A stretch of 64,000 bases of DNA from positions 164,572 through 228,571 of the forward strand of contig JBEKAY010000002.1 of NCBI GenBank assembly GCA_050015675.1, in the 5' to 3' direction. Positions 42,037-51,468 of the stretch are shown piece by piece. The DNA is from Fen-1298 sp050015675. Its GTDB lineage: Bacteria; Bacteroidota; Ignavibacteria; UBA10030. Each line of letters starts with the position of its first letter. The stretch's first letter is position 1. The notes beneath the pieces were generated by a model, which was not told where the DNA came from, did not search any database, and worked only from the letters and a program-made list of their open reading frames with translations. The position numbers and the translations under genes are program-made.

Positions 42037-43416
42037 ATGAAAACTGATACCATTTCCATCCTTGCAGTCGATGACGAGGAATCATTCCTTCAAGTCATTC
42101 AAACAATGCTTACTCAAGAAGGATACAAAGTAGAAATTGCGAAAGATGGTGTTCTTGCCATCAACGCTCTACAACTGCATATGTTTGATCTCGTTTTGCT
42201 GGATGTAAAACTTCCACGCGTAGATGGTGTGGAGGTGTTGAAGTTTATCCGCGATCATTCCTACGACACACAGGTCATTATGCTCACGGGTGTGCACGAT
42301 GTGAGAATTGCAGTGGAATGCATGCAATTGGGTGCATACAGTTATATTACGAAACCCTATGCAGGAGAAGAACTCCTTGCTGTTATCGAACGCGCGATGG
42401 AGCGTAAACAGCTCAGCCTCGAAAATAAAGTTTTGAAGTCAGAACTTGCACGCCACACATTCGCCGGAAATATTGTTGGCGAAAGCAAACCGATGCTGGA
42501 ATTGTTGAACATTGCAGCTAAAGTTGCACCCACCGATTCTCCTGTGCTCATTCAGGGCGCAAGCGGCACGGGCAAAGAACTTGTCGCCAACTTCCTGCAC
42601 AAAAATAGTTCGCGCAAAGACCAGCAGTTCGTTGCATTAAATTGTGCATCCATTCCGGAGAACCTGCTTGAAAGCGAATTGTTTGGTCATGAGAAGGGCG
42701 CGTTCACCGATGCACATGCTATGAAGCAAGGCATTGTGGAAATTGCCAACGGCGGCACACTCTTCCTCGATGAAATCGGCGAGATCAGTCTCATGATTCA
42801 ACCAAAACTTTTACGCTTTCTGCAAACAGGTGAATATAGGCGTGTAGGTGGCAATAAGAATTTTAAGTCAGATGTACGCGTGATTTCTGCTACGAATAAG
42901 AATCTGCATGACGAAATCAGTACCGGAAAATTCCGTGAGGATCTGTTATATCGAATCAACGTCATCACGCTGTCGGTACCATCGCTGCGGGAACGACCGG
43001 AAGACATTCCTCTACTCGTCGATTATTTTTTAAAGAATCGTGTTCGCCCACGTGAACTGAAAATGATCGAGCCAAAGGCGCTCGAATTGCTCATGAAATA
43101 TGATTGGCCCGGCAACGTGCGTGAATTAGAAAACGTCATCGAGCGCGCAAGCATTTTATGCAAAGAGAATATTATTTGCGTTGAAGACATCGCTCTCCCC
43201 ATCGGTAAACGGACCAGTCTGTTCAAAGAAACTGCTACCGCAGCGGGCAGCCCGCAAATCGGAAGCGCCATTTCGATACACGAAATCGAAAAATTTCATA
43301 TTGCAGGCGTGCTTAAAACTGTCGGTTGGAACAAAAACACAGCATCACAAATTCTCGGTATCAGTCTAAAAACTTTGTACACAAAAATTCAGCAATACAA
43401 TTTAACGAAACCATAG
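42037..43416 (+). CDS. Sigma-54-dependent response regulator (NtrC family)
   Basis: A response regulator of about 459 residues: receiver domain with phospho-acceptor Asp56 in LVLLDVKLPR, AAA+ sigma-54 activation domain and a FIS-type helix-turn-helix at the C-terminus (ASQILGISLKTLYTKIQQY). The AAA+ part has the Walker A GASGTGKE, ESELFGHEKGAFTDA with the GAFTDA loop that contacts sigma-54, and Walker B GGTLFLDEIGE. The ATG at 42037 places the receiver at the N-terminus; an ATG at 42013, right behind the upstream stop, adds eight residues. Neither has an SD. Targets are unknown; proximity to the hut and nitrogen genes suggests nitrogen or amino-acid control. Confidence 0.93.
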   Translation: MKTDTISILAVDDEESFLQVIQTMLTQEGYKVEIAKDGVLAINALQLHMFDLVLLDVKLPRVDGVEVLKFIRDHSYDTQVIMLTGVHDVRIAVECMQLGAYSYITKPYAGEELLAVIERAMERKQLSLENKVLKSELARHTFAGNIVGESKPMLELLNIAAKVAPTDSPVLIQGASGTGKELVANFLHKNSSRKDQQFVALNCASIPENLLESELFGHEKGAFTDAHAMKQGIVEIANGGTLFLDEIGEISLMIQPKLLRFLQTGEYRRVGGNKNFKSDVRVISATNKNLHDEISTGKFREDLLYRINVITLSVPSLRERPEDIPLLVDYFLKNRVRPRELKMIEPKALELLMKYDWPGNVRELENVIERASILCKENIICVEDIALPIGKRTSLFKETATAAGSPQIGSAISIHEIEKFHIAGVLKTVGWNKNTASQILGISLKTLYTKIQQYNLTKP

Positions 43417-43479
43417 CAGAGCCATAGATCTGCACTTTCGGTTTGCGCACGTTATTTCTAGAATTCTGGCAACACGATT

Positions 43480-43956
43480 ATGCATATTTATTTCCTCCGG
43501 CACGGCGACTCTTCTTCCGAATCGCGATATAACGACAGCGAACGCCCGCTGACTGATCTTGGCATGCGCCAAGCAGCACTCGTAGGCACACTTCTTCAAC
43601 GAATGAATGTTGCCATCGATGTAGTGCTCTCAAGTCCGTTCAAACGCGCACAACAAACTACATCTATTGTCCTTTCAAGCATTAATAAACGGCAGATTAC
43701 CGTTAACGAACTCTTAGTGAACGGCCATGATACACGACAGTTATTCGATCAGCTTAATAAATTCAGAGTGCCATCAGTGCTTCTGGTCGGACACGAACCA
43801 TATTTATCTGAAACAATCTCACTACTTGTCGGTGGAAATCGAAGCGTGGAAATAGAAATGAGAAAATGCAGTTTAGCATTGGTGGATGTAACAATCCCGA
43901 TTCATCAAGGAGATGGATTCTTAAAGTTTCTTATACCTGTAGAAACAATAGTTTAA
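43480..43956 (+). CDS. sixA: Phosphohistidine phosphatase SixA
   Basis: A 158-residue histidine phosphatase of the SixA type, with the catalytic R-H-G at residues 7-9, LSSPFKRAQQT and LVGHEPYLS. SixA removes phosphate from histidines, for example on HPt domains or the PTS-Ntr protein NPr. Its position just behind a two-component pair suggests a phosphorelay role, though SixA-like proteins also occur alone. Confidence 0.9.
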   Translation: MHIYFLRHGDSSSESRYNDSERPLTDLGMRQAALVGTLLQRMNVAIDVVLSSPFKRAQQTTSIVLSSINKRQITVNELLVNGHDTRQLFDQLNKFRVPSVLLVGHEPYLSETISLLVGGNRSVEIEMRKCSLALVDVTIPIHQGDGFLKFLIPVETIV

Positions 43957-43984
43957 TCATTCAATCATAAAATAGGGAAACCAA

Positions 43985-44467
43985 ATGGAACTCAAAATAA
44001 TAAAAATTGAAAAACCGGAAGCAGCTAATTTTATCCTCGGACAATCGCACTTCATCAAAACGGTGGAAGACATCCACGAAGCCATTGTACAGACAAATCC
44101 ACATATGAAGTTCGGTCTCGGGTTTTGCGAATCATCCGGTATGGCGCTTGTCCGCTGGACCGGCAATGACGAGTCTATGATCGAACTGGCGAAGAAGAAT
44201 GCTATGTCGCTTTCCTGCGGGCACTGCTTTATTTTATTTATGGAAAATGGTTTTCCGATAAACATTCTTAACGCAATAAAAAATCTTCCGGAAGTCTGCA
44301 ATATTTTCTGCGCCACTGCAAATCCGGTGGAAGTCATTATCGCAGAAACCGAGCAAGGCCGGGGCATTCTTGGTATCATTGATGGAGAAAAATCAAAGGG
44401 TATCGAGACTGAGAATGATATTAAATGGCGTAAAGATTTTTTACGTAAGATCGGGTATAAATCATAA
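43985..44467 (+). CDS. Adenosine-specific kinase family protein (DUF355)
   Basis: A 160-residue protein matching the adenosine-specific kinase family, which is common in archaea and anaerobic bacteria. Typical stretches are FILGQSHFIKTVEDIHEA, KFGLGFCESSG, SCGHCFILFMENGFPINIL and EQGRGILGIIDG. The archaeal member was described structurally as binding adenosine/AMP; a physiological role is not settled. It follows sixA by 28 bases and precedes a hypothetical gene by 18 bases. An adenosine deaminase is also encoded in this window. Confidence 0.88.
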   Translation: MELKIIKIEKPEAANFILGQSHFIKTVEDIHEAIVQTNPHMKFGLGFCESSGMALVRWTGNDESMIELAKKNAMSLSCGHCFILFMENGFPINILNAIKNLPEVCNIFCATANPVEVIIAETEQGRGILGIIDGEKSKGIETENDIKWRKDFLRKIGYKS

Positions 44468-44485
44468 TGACAAAGCAGAGGAATC

Positions 44486-44794
44486 GTGATAACACGTGAC
44501 ACTCTTATTCGTAGGAACGGCTGGATCCGCCACAACGGACAATTTCTGCCGTGCGATCAACATGGACACAAAAAGATATGCCATGAACTTGATGTAACCG
44601 AAGAGGAAGCCGAGCGAAACGGATGGATCAAAATTGCTTGGGACGGGAATGGTCTTGAATTACGCATTAATCCATCATCCGAACCAACACAAGACCAGTT
44701 AGATACACTATGGGACTGGTGTGTTATTCATCAGGAAAAGTTCGGATTGAACGCTAAAGAAACTTTTGAACGCTTCAAGAAATCATTACTATAA
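44486..44794 (+). CDS. Hypothetical protein, 102 residues
   Basis: A small acidic, Trp-rich protein starting with GTG and preceded by AGAGG five bases upstream. It has a repeated RNGWI pattern (residues 10-14 and near 45) and CDQHGHKKICHEL, which could bind a metal. No signal peptide or membrane segment is seen. I do not recognise the family. The short gap from the adenosine-kinase-like gene suggests a shared transcript. Confidence 0.55.
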   Translation: MITRDTLIRRNGWIRHNGQFLPCDQHGHKKICHELDVTEEEAERNGWIKIAWDGNGLELRINPSSEPTQDQLDTLWDWCVIHQEKFGLNAKETFERFKKSLL

Positions 44795-44824
44795 TCGGAG
44801 AGATATAGACTATTTAAGGATATC

Positions 44825-45060
44825 TCTAAAAACTCAATCTCCAAATATTAAAATTCAAACAATAACAAAATTTCAAATGTGCAATGACCAAAAACTGATT
44901 GCTTATTGTGTTTTGTTTTTATCGTTGAATTTTTATCACGCTTTTTGGGATCCCGTACAGCGGGATTTGCTTTTTAAGATTTGTGGTTTGGAATTTTTAA
45001 TGCTCCCATTAAATCACATTCCATTTATGATTTATTCCTTTATACCACTTTCGTAATTAT
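44825..45060. repeat. AT-rich dispersed-type intergenic repeat upstream of hutU
   Basis: This gap contains strings such as CAATAACAAAATTTCAAATG and GTGGTTTGGAATTTTTAATG, characteristic of a long imperfect palindrome found between genes in many genomes. Within it, ATCCCG and CGGGAT (44950-44966) flank a five-base loop and are followed by TTGCTTTTT, a possible weak plus-strand terminator for the preceding gene. Confidence 0.4.
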
Positions 45061-45074
45061 CGAAAGGCGGCACT

Positions 45075-46736
45075 ATGAAATTAAAACCTCGTACTATTCG
45101 CGCACCACGCGGCACACGACTCACTTGCAAGGGCTGGATTCAGGAAGCCGCCTTACGGATGCTCATGAACAATCTCGATCCGGAAGTCGCCGAAAAACCA
45201 CAGGAGTTGATCGTTTATGGCGGCACAGGAAAAGCCGCCCGCAACTGGCAATGTTTCGATGCAATTGTTGAAAGTCTAAAGAATTTAGAGAATGACGAAA
45301 CATTGCTTGTCCAATCCGGAAAACCTGTCGGCATATTTAAGACACACGAGAATGCCCCGCGTATTCTCATTAGCAATTCTATGCTTGTACCAAAGTGGGC
45401 AACATGGGAAGAATTTCGCCGGCTGGAAGGACTAGGGCTGACGATGTACGGACAAATGACCGCGGGAAGTTGGATTTACATCGGCACACAGGGAATTTTG
45501 CAGGGGACTTACGAAACATTCGCCGCCGTAGCAGCGAAACATTTCGGAAAAAATCTTGCTGGCAAATTCCTCCTGACCGCAGGGCTCGGTGGTATGGGTG
45601 GAGCGCAACCACTTGCCGCTACAATGAATGGAGCCGCTTGTCTTATTGTTGAGGTCGATCTGCATCGTATCAAGCGTCGCCTTGAAACAAGTTATCTCGA
45701 CACCATGACAAATAATCTCGATGATGCTCTTGCACAAGTTCGCGCGGCAAAAGAAAAGAAAATTCCTTTGTCTGTAGGTTTGCTTGGAAATGCAGCCGAG
45801 ATCATTCCAAAGATTGCAGCCGGGAAATTCTTGCCCGACATCGTTACCGATCAAACATCTGCACACGATACATTGAACGGTTATGTGCCGGCAGGCATGC
45901 CTTATACAAAAGCGCTCGAACTTCGCAAAACAGACACGCAAAGATACATTGCACTCGCCAAAGCATCTATCGTTGATCATATGAGAGGTTTGCTAAAACT
46001 GAAGGAGAAAGGCACCGTTGTTTTCGATTATGGAAATAATATCCGTGGCAAAGCATTTGCAAATGGCGTAAAGAAATCGTTTGATATTCCCGGCTTTGTT
46101 CCAGAATATATTCGTCCTCTTTTCTGCGATGGTAAGGGTCCATTCCGATGGGTCGCTCTTTCCGGCGACCCCGAGGACATCTATCGCACAGACCAAGCAG
46201 TGATGGAAACATTTCCGGAGAATAAGCAGCTATGCAATTGGATTAATAAAGCTCAAAAGGAAGTCGAGTTTCAAGGATTGCCTGCGCGTATTTGCTGGCT
46301 TGGGTATGGCGAGCGAGCGAAGATGGGAAAAATCTTCAACGATCTTGTTGCCAGTGGAGAACTCAAAGCGCCTATCGTCATTGGCCGCGATCATCTTGAT
46401 TGCGGCAGTGTTGCGTCACCAAATCGCGAAACAGAAAAAATGCTCGACGGCAGCGACGCTATCGCGGATTGGCCAATCCTTAATGCTCTGCTGAATGCAA
46501 CAGGCGGTGCAAGCTGGGTCAGTGTTCATCATGGCGGCGGAGTTGGTATCGGTTTATCTATCCACGCCGGGATGGTTGTTGTCGCCGATGGAACCAAAGA
46601 AGCCGAAGAAAGATTACAAAGAGTATTGACGTACGATCCAGGTTTAGGCATTGTTCGACATGCTGATGCAGGGTATAAACGCGCCATCGACAATGCAAAG
46701 AAATGGTCAATAACAATTCCTATGTTAATCAAATAA
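45075..46736 (+). CDS. hutU: Urocanate hydratase
   Basis: A 553-residue urocanase that adds water to urocanate to make imidazolone propionate, with tightly bound NAD. Typical segments are VYGGTGKAARNW, MTAGSWIYIGTQGI, GLGGMGGAQPLA, the active-site region GRDHLDCGSVASP with its conserved Cys, and SVHHGGGVGIG. Length is normal. A GAAAGG SD lies upstream. The VOC protein and hutI follow on the same strand, but hutH lies about 5 kb away on the opposite strand. Confidence 0.97.
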   Translation: MKLKPRTIRAPRGTRLTCKGWIQEAALRMLMNNLDPEVAEKPQELIVYGGTGKAARNWQCFDAIVESLKNLENDETLLVQSGKPVGIFKTHENAPRILISNSMLVPKWATWEEFRRLEGLGLTMYGQMTAGSWIYIGTQGILQGTYETFAAVAAKHFGKNLAGKFLLTAGLGGMGGAQPLAATMNGAACLIVEVDLHRIKRRLETSYLDTMTNNLDDALAQVRAAKEKKIPLSVGLLGNAAEIIPKIAAGKFLPDIVTDQTSAHDTLNGYVPAGMPYTKALELRKTDTQRYIALAKASIVDHMRGLLKLKEKGTVVFDYGNNIRGKAFANGVKKSFDIPGFVPEYIRPLFCDGKGPFRWVALSGDPEDIYRTDQAVMETFPENKQLCNWINKAQKEVEFQGLPARICWLGYGERAKMGKIFNDLVASGELKAPIVIGRDHLDCGSVASPNRETEKMLDGSDAIADWPILNALLNATGGASWVSVHHGGGVGIGLSIHAGMVVVADGTKEAEERLQRVLTYDPGLGIVRHADAGYKRAIDNAKKWSITIPMLIK

Positions 46737-46757
46737 AATTTATCACTGGAGGAAATT

Positions 46758-47114
46758 ATGCACGCATTCGGTCATATTGAAATTCCAACAACCAACATCG
46801 AGAAAGCGAAGAAATTCTTCGGCTCTGTCTTTGGTTGGACATTTACCTATGTGCCAGATATCGACTACACACTTCTTCATACTGGAAAACATCCCAACGG
46901 TGGTTTCGAAATCGTCAAGCGTCTTCCGAAAAAGGGACAAGTAAATATTTATATAGAAACGGAAGACATCGATGCAACATTGAAAGCCATCCGTAAAGCT
47001 CACGGCAAAGTGTTAACGAAAAAAACACCGGTAGGATCAATGGGCTGGCGAGCACAGTTTGAAACTCCTGAAGGCATAGTGCTCTCCCTTTGGCAGCAAG
47101 CACCCAAACTATAA
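46758..47114 (+). CDS. VOC-superfamily (glyoxalase/bleomycin-resistance) protein
   Basis: A 118-residue single vicinal-oxygen-chelate module with an N-terminal FGHIEIPTTNIEKAKKFFGSVFGW and C-terminal GWRAQFETPEGIVLSLWQQ (both quoted in part). His5 and Glu near residue 108 occupy usual metal positions. An AGGAAATT SD precedes the start. It is inserted between hutU and hutI, 21 bases after hutU. Substrate is unknown; the context raises the possibility of handling an unstable imidazolone by-product, which is speculation. Confidence 0.85.
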   Translation: MHAFGHIEIPTTNIEKAKKFFGSVFGWTFTYVPDIDYTLLHTGKHPNGGFEIVKRLPKKGQVNIYIETEDIDATLKAIRKAHGKVLTKKTPVGSMGWRAQFETPEGIVLSLWQQAPKL

Positions 47115-47199
47115 CCTGTCATCGTGGACGCATTGATTCTTCACAATTATCTTCGTTACTTGCTCTCCATCAATCAAGTGGAAATTGTTTTATCATTTT

Positions 47200-48444
47200 A
47201 TGAATCTTCTCATTAAGAATATTAAACAACTCGTGACTGTGCGCGCAAATGGCATGCCGTTCAAATCCGGCAAAGAAATGCGTGATCTCGGTGTCATCGA
47301 AAATGCAACGGTGTTGATTGAAAATGGACTTTTCAAGTGGATTGGTCGAAATGCAGAATTCGCGCAAACAGTGGACGAAAACATCGACGTCATTGATGCT
47401 TCAGATTTGGTCGGACTTCCCGGATTTGTTGATTCGCATACACACTTGCTGTTTGCCGGCACACGAGAAGATGAGTTCGCAATGCGCGCTGAAGGAAAAA
47501 CGTACCAGGAGATAGCACAAGCGGGCGGAGGAATTCTTGGCACTGTCCGAGCAACACGAACGGCAACTAAAAAGGAATTAAAGAGACACACTCGTCAGCA
47601 TTTGGACACAATGCTGACAGAAGGAACGACAACTGTTGAGATCAAATCCGGGTATGGACTGAACGAAAAAGATGAAATCAAAATATTGGAAGCAATAAAT
47701 GAACTTACCGATGAATGTTTGATGGATATTGTGCCCACATTTCTCGGAGCTCACACAATACCGCCGGAGTTCAAGAACAATGCCGATGGCTATGTTGACC
47801 TCATTTGTACACGGATGCTTCCCTATATTGCACGGCATACGCTGGCAAAATTCTGCGATGCTTTTTGTGAACAAGAATATTTTTCTATTGAACAATGCCG
47901 GAGAATTTTTAAAACAGCAAAATCTCTTGGTATGAGCATAAAAATTCACGCGGATCAGCTAACACAAATCGGTGCATCGAATCTTGCAGCAGAAATGGGC
48001 GCACTCTCCGCTGATCATCTAGAGCACATCGACGATGCAGAAATTGCCACATTAAAACAATCCGGAATCATTGCAACCGTTCTTCCAGGCGTTTCATTCT
48101 TCCTCCACTACGATTACCCGCCCGCAAGGAAGATTATAGATGCCGGTATTCCACTGGCGATTGCATCAAATTTCAACCCCGGTTCTTGTATGTCTTATTC
48201 CATACCAATGATGATGACGATCGCTTGTACACAAATGTCGGTGACACCGGAAGAAGCCATTACTGCATCCACGCTCAACGGAGCAGCTGCGCTTGGATTA
48301 GCAGAAAAATTTGGCAGTATCGAAGTCGGCAAACAAGCCGACATTGTACTATACGATATTCCAAGCTATCGGTATCTCGCCTACCATTTCGGCACGAACC
48401 ACGTGGCCAAAGTTATTAAGCATGGAACATATTTGGATTTTTAG
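47200..48444 (+). CDS. hutI: Imidazolonepropionase
   Basis: A 414-residue amidohydrolase-family enzyme that opens imidazolone propionate to formiminoglutamate. Metal-binding residues appear in GFVDSHTHLLFAGTR, IKIHADQLTQIGA and ADHLEHI; SNFNPGSCMSYS is also typical. The ATG at 47200 (MNLLIKNIKQLVT) fits the family; a TTG at 47185 would add five residues. It continues into ftcD 17 bases later. Confidence 0.96.
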   Translation: MNLLIKNIKQLVTVRANGMPFKSGKEMRDLGVIENATVLIENGLFKWIGRNAEFAQTVDENIDVIDASDLVGLPGFVDSHTHLLFAGTREDEFAMRAEGKTYQEIAQAGGGILGTVRATRTATKKELKRHTRQHLDTMLTEGTTTVEIKSGYGLNEKDEIKILEAINELTDECLMDIVPTFLGAHTIPPEFKNNADGYVDLICTRMLPYIARHTLAKFCDAFCEQEYFSIEQCRRIFKTAKSLGMSIKIHADQLTQIGASNLAAEMGALSADHLEHIDDAEIATLKQSGIIATVLPGVSFFLHYDYPPARKIIDAGIPLAIASNFNPGSCMSYSIPMMMTIACTQMSVTPEEAITASTLNGAAALGLAEKFGSIEVGKQADIVLYDIPSYRYLAYHFGTNHVAKVIKHGTYLDF

Positions 48445-48461
48445 TTCAGAAAGAAATCTCT

Positions 48462-49484
48462 ATGCGAAAACTTGTAGAATGCGTCCCCAATTTTAGCGAA
48501 GGTCAAAATCAAAAAATAATTGATGCCATCACTGCAAGCATTCACGATGTGCCCGGAGCTCGTTTGCTCAATGTTGAACCGGACAAAGATTACAACCGGA
48601 CAGTGGTAACATTCGTCGGCGAACCAGATGCTGTGCTGGAAGCAGCGTTCCAGGCAACGAAAACTGCGACTGAACATATTGATATGACACAGCACAAAGG
48701 TGAACATCCCCGCATCGGTGCTGCGGATGTAGTTCCGTTCGTTCCTATTAGCGGCGTGACAATGAGTGACTGTGTACAACTTGCGATCATGTACGGGAAA
48801 CGCGTTGCATCCGAGCTGAACATTCCAATTTATTTATACGAATTTGCATCTCGTTCACCTCATAGAAAAAATCTTTCCGACATCCGCAAAGGTGAATATG
48901 AGGGTCTCATGGTGAAACTGAAAGATCCAGCATGGAAACCAGATTACGGCGAACCAGTCTTTAATGCAAAATCCGGTGCCACCGTCACCGGCGCGCGAAG
49001 TATTCTCATCGCTTATAATGTCAATCTGAATACAGCAGACGTTACATTGGCACACGAAATCGCATTACGGATCCGCGAAAGTGGACGCGTGATGAAAGAT
49101 AAATTTGATAATCCGGTAAAAAATGAAAAGGGCGAAACGATAAAAGTTCCGGGTACACTGAAAGCCGTGAAAGCCCTTGGCGTTTTCCTGGAGCGATTTA
49201 AAATTGCACAGGTTTCTCTTAATCTCGTGGACTTTGAAATTACTTCTATCCACGAAGCTTATGAAGAAGTGAAAATGCAAGCGCAAGCGCTCGACATCGA
49301 TGTTACTGGAAGCGAACTTATTGGATTGACACCGCTTACTGCAATGGTGAAAGCGGGAAAGTTTTATTCAGATAATAAAGCGTTTACCGAACAAGAATAT
49401 ATTTTGCTCGCTGTCAAGAAATTAGGCTTAGATCAATTTGAACCGTTCGACACGAAGAAGAAAATCATAGAGTACCAGATTTAA
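48462..49484 (+). CDS. ftcD: Glutamate formimidoyltransferase
   Basis: A 340-residue enzyme that transfers the formimino group of formiminoglutamate to tetrahydrofolate, releasing glutamate. Motifs are VECVPNFSEGQN, the catalytic-His region QHKGEHPRIGAADVVPF and the segment NLVDFEITSIHEAYEEV. It corresponds to the N-terminal part of mammalian FTCD; here the cyclodeaminase is a separate gene 45 bases downstream. This route conserves the one-carbon unit instead of releasing formamide or formate. Confidence 0.96.
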   Translation: MRKLVECVPNFSEGQNQKIIDAITASIHDVPGARLLNVEPDKDYNRTVVTFVGEPDAVLEAAFQATKTATEHIDMTQHKGEHPRIGAADVVPFVPISGVTMSDCVQLAIMYGKRVASELNIPIYLYEFASRSPHRKNLSDIRKGEYEGLMVKLKDPAWKPDYGEPVFNAKSGATVTGARSILIAYNVNLNTADVTLAHEIALRIRESGRVMKDKFDNPVKNEKGETIKVPGTLKAVKALGVFLERFKIAQVSLNLVDFEITSIHEAYEEVKMQAQALDIDVTGSELIGLTPLTAMVKAGKFYSDNKAFTEQEYILLAVKKLGLDQFEPFDTKKKIIEYQI

Positions 49485-49529
49485 TATTTCCATATCTCAC
49501 CAAATAAAGTCAAAGCGCAGTATTTACCG

Positions 49530-50168
49530 ATGGGACTTGATATGCTTACCTCTCTTTCTGTATCGGATTTTCTCAATGAAATTGCCTCTAACTCTCCAGC
49601 GCCCGGAGGTGGAAGCGCCTCTGCACTTGCCGCATCACTCGGAGCCGCGCTCACTTCAATGGTCTGCCGGCTCACCATCGATAAAAAGCAATACGCTGAT
49701 GTGCAAATAGAAATGGAAAAAGTACTGAAGCAATCCGAAGAGCTCCTCGCTCAGTTCAATACGATTATCGGTGAAGACACGGCAGCGTTCAACAAGGTTA
49801 TGGCTGCATACGGGTTACCAAAGGAAACAGAAGAACAGAAGACAAAACGTACAGCGGAAATTCAGGAAGCAATGAAGACGGCGACACTTGTTCCACTAAA
49901 GCTCATGGAACTTTGTATGCAAGCGATGGAACTTGTCAAGATCATAGTAGAACAAGGAAATCAAAATTCTCTTTCTGATGCCGGTGTTGCCATACTGATG
50001 CTGCAAGCCGGATGCGAGGGCGCTGCGTTGAATGTTAAGACTAATCTTGGTTCACTAAGCGATGTTAGTTTTATCGATCAAACAAGAATGAAAGTGGAAC
50101 AACATCTCGCCTCTCTGGAAACTTTTTCTTCATCTATTCTTGCAAGTGTAAAAAGAAATTTACAATAG
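49530..50168 (+). CDS. fchA: Formimidoyltetrahydrofolate cyclodeaminase
   Basis: A 212-residue helical enzyme that converts 5-formimino-THF to 5,10-methenyl-THF and ammonia. The NSPAPGGGSASALAASLGAAL segment near residues 21-41 (quoted in part) is diagnostic, with FNKVMAAYGLPK and the C-terminal GCEGAALNVKTNL. It ends the hut run and converges with the aminotransferase gene. An internal ATG four codons on is an alternative start. Confidence 0.95.
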   Translation: MGLDMLTSLSVSDFLNEIASNSPAPGGGSASALAASLGAALTSMVCRLTIDKKQYADVQIEMEKVLKQSEELLAQFNTIIGEDTAAFNKVMAAYGLPKETEEQKTKRTAEIQEAMKTATLVPLKLMELCMQAMELVKIIVEQGNQNSLSDAGVAILMLQAGCEGAALNVKTNLGSLSDVSFIDQTRMKVEQHLASLETFSSSILASVKRNLQ

Positions 50169-50234
50169 GTTTTAGAAATTTGCAGTACGAACTAATACGT
50201 TAACGCAGAGAGGATATATGGCAGTACTAGTTGA

Positions 50235-51443
50235 TCACTTCGATACTTTCAATGCTCCCTTAAGGCAATCTCCAAGAATATGAATGCCTTTTTCAATTTT
50301 ATCTTCAGGAGTGTGCGAGTATGCCAATCTGAAATGACTATTATCCTTCCCTTCCGGGTCAAATGTTTTTCCAATAACAAATACAGCTCCTTTTTCGATG
50401 CTTGCTTTGAGCACCGACATAATGTCAATTTTCGGTGGTAGTTTTAGCCAGATATAAAAACCGCCCCGTGGTTCCATCCATTTGATTTCTTCTGGAAAAT
50501 ATTTACGGATGGCATTTGCCATTGTGTCTTTACGTCGTTTATAAATTACGCGCATTTTTTTTATGTAGAGATCCATTTTGCCGCTTCGCAGAAATTCATT
50601 CGCTAGTACCTGTGTAAAATTTGGAGAACAGGCATCCATCGACTGTTTGCACAATTCGGCTTTCTGATAAATCTCCGGCGGCACTAACATCCATCCCAAT
50701 CTAAAGCCAGGCCCGAGTATTTTTGAAAAAGAACTTGTATAGCATATTGCAAGCTGGTCTTCATACAACGCTTTTAATGGAACTACTCTTTTCCGGGCTT
50801 CCTCGTCGAAATACAATTCGCCATACGCATCGTCTTCGATGAGCATTAATTCATGTTCTTGAAGAACTGGTACCAATTCCTTCTTTCGCTGTGCAGTATA
50901 AAGCGTACCGGCAGGATTATGAAAGTTAGGTGTAAGATAAATAAATTTAGGGGGCTTGGATTTCGATTGACGAAGATAGTTCTTCAATAACTGGATATTG
51001 ATTCCGTCATCATCCAAATCTATTCCATAAAGATTCGCTTGATACGATTTGAACGCAGAAATTCCTCCAATAAAACAAGGATTCTCGGTCACAACTAAAT
51101 CTTCCGGATCGATAAATACTTTTGCTAGGATATTAATCGCCTGCAAAGACCCTGTTGTAATCATCAGCTTGTTTGTTTCAACCGGCATTCCTTTCTTTTT
51201 TAAATATTCTTGCAGGGATTCGAGCAGTGGAGGGTAACCCGGTGTAGGACCATATTGAAACGCAGTTTGCTTACTATCAAGTGGCAGATTGTTATAGATT
51301 TCATCGATTTCTTCAACGGGAAACAGTTCGTTACCAGGCATACCTCCGGCAAACGAAATAATATCCGGTCGCGTTGCGAGACTCATAAGATCTCGGATCT
51401 CTGACGTGCGAAGCGAAGAAACTGATCTGGAAAAACGAATCAT
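50235..51443 (-). CDS. PLP-dependent aminotransferase, class I/II (LysN/2-aminoadipate type)
   Basis: A 402-residue fold-type I aminotransferase. The PLP-binding lysine is in TSSFSKILGPGFRLGW, and TPNFHNPAGT and EDDAYGELYF are typical of the 2-aminoadipate/MocR-like aminotransferase group, here without a DNA-binding domain. Likely substrates are aromatic, branched-chain or 2-aminoadipate amino acids with 2-oxoglutarate. The ATG at 51443 has GGA seven bases upstream; a TTG four codons earlier is less likely. Its product 2-oxoacids could feed the ferredoxin-linked oxidoreductase at 2662-5494. Confidence 0.9.
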   Translation of the reverse strand: MIRFSRSVSSLRTSEIRDLMSLATRPDIISFAGGMPGNELFPVEEIDEIYNNLPLDSKQTAFQYGPTPGYPPLLESLQEYLKKKGMPVETNKLMITTGSLQAINILAKVFIDPEDLVVTENPCFIGGISAFKSYQANLYGIDLDDDGINIQLLKNYLRQSKSKPPKFIYLTPNFHNPAGTLYTAQRKKELVPVLQEHELMLIEDDAYGELYFDEEARKRVVPLKALYEDQLAICYTSSFSKILGPGFRLGWMLVPPEIYQKAELCKQSMDACSPNFTQVLANEFLRSGKMDLYIKKMRVIYKRRKDTMANAIRKYFPEEIKWMEPRGGFYIWLKLPPKIDIMSVLKASIEKGAVFVIGKTFDPEGKDNSHFRLAYSHTPEDKIEKGIHILGDCLKGALKVSK

Positions 51444-51468
51444 AGACCTGTCCAATAATCTTTATTTG

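Noticed and set aside
44766..45056. Plus-strand open frame upstream of hutU
   Set aside because: It is translated from AT-rich repeat-like DNA and overlaps the hypothetical gene ahead; no SD or motif.
50235..51443. Aminotransferase as a MocR-type transcription regulator
   Set aside because: The protein begins directly with the aminotransferase fold; no GntR-like DNA-binding domain precedes it.
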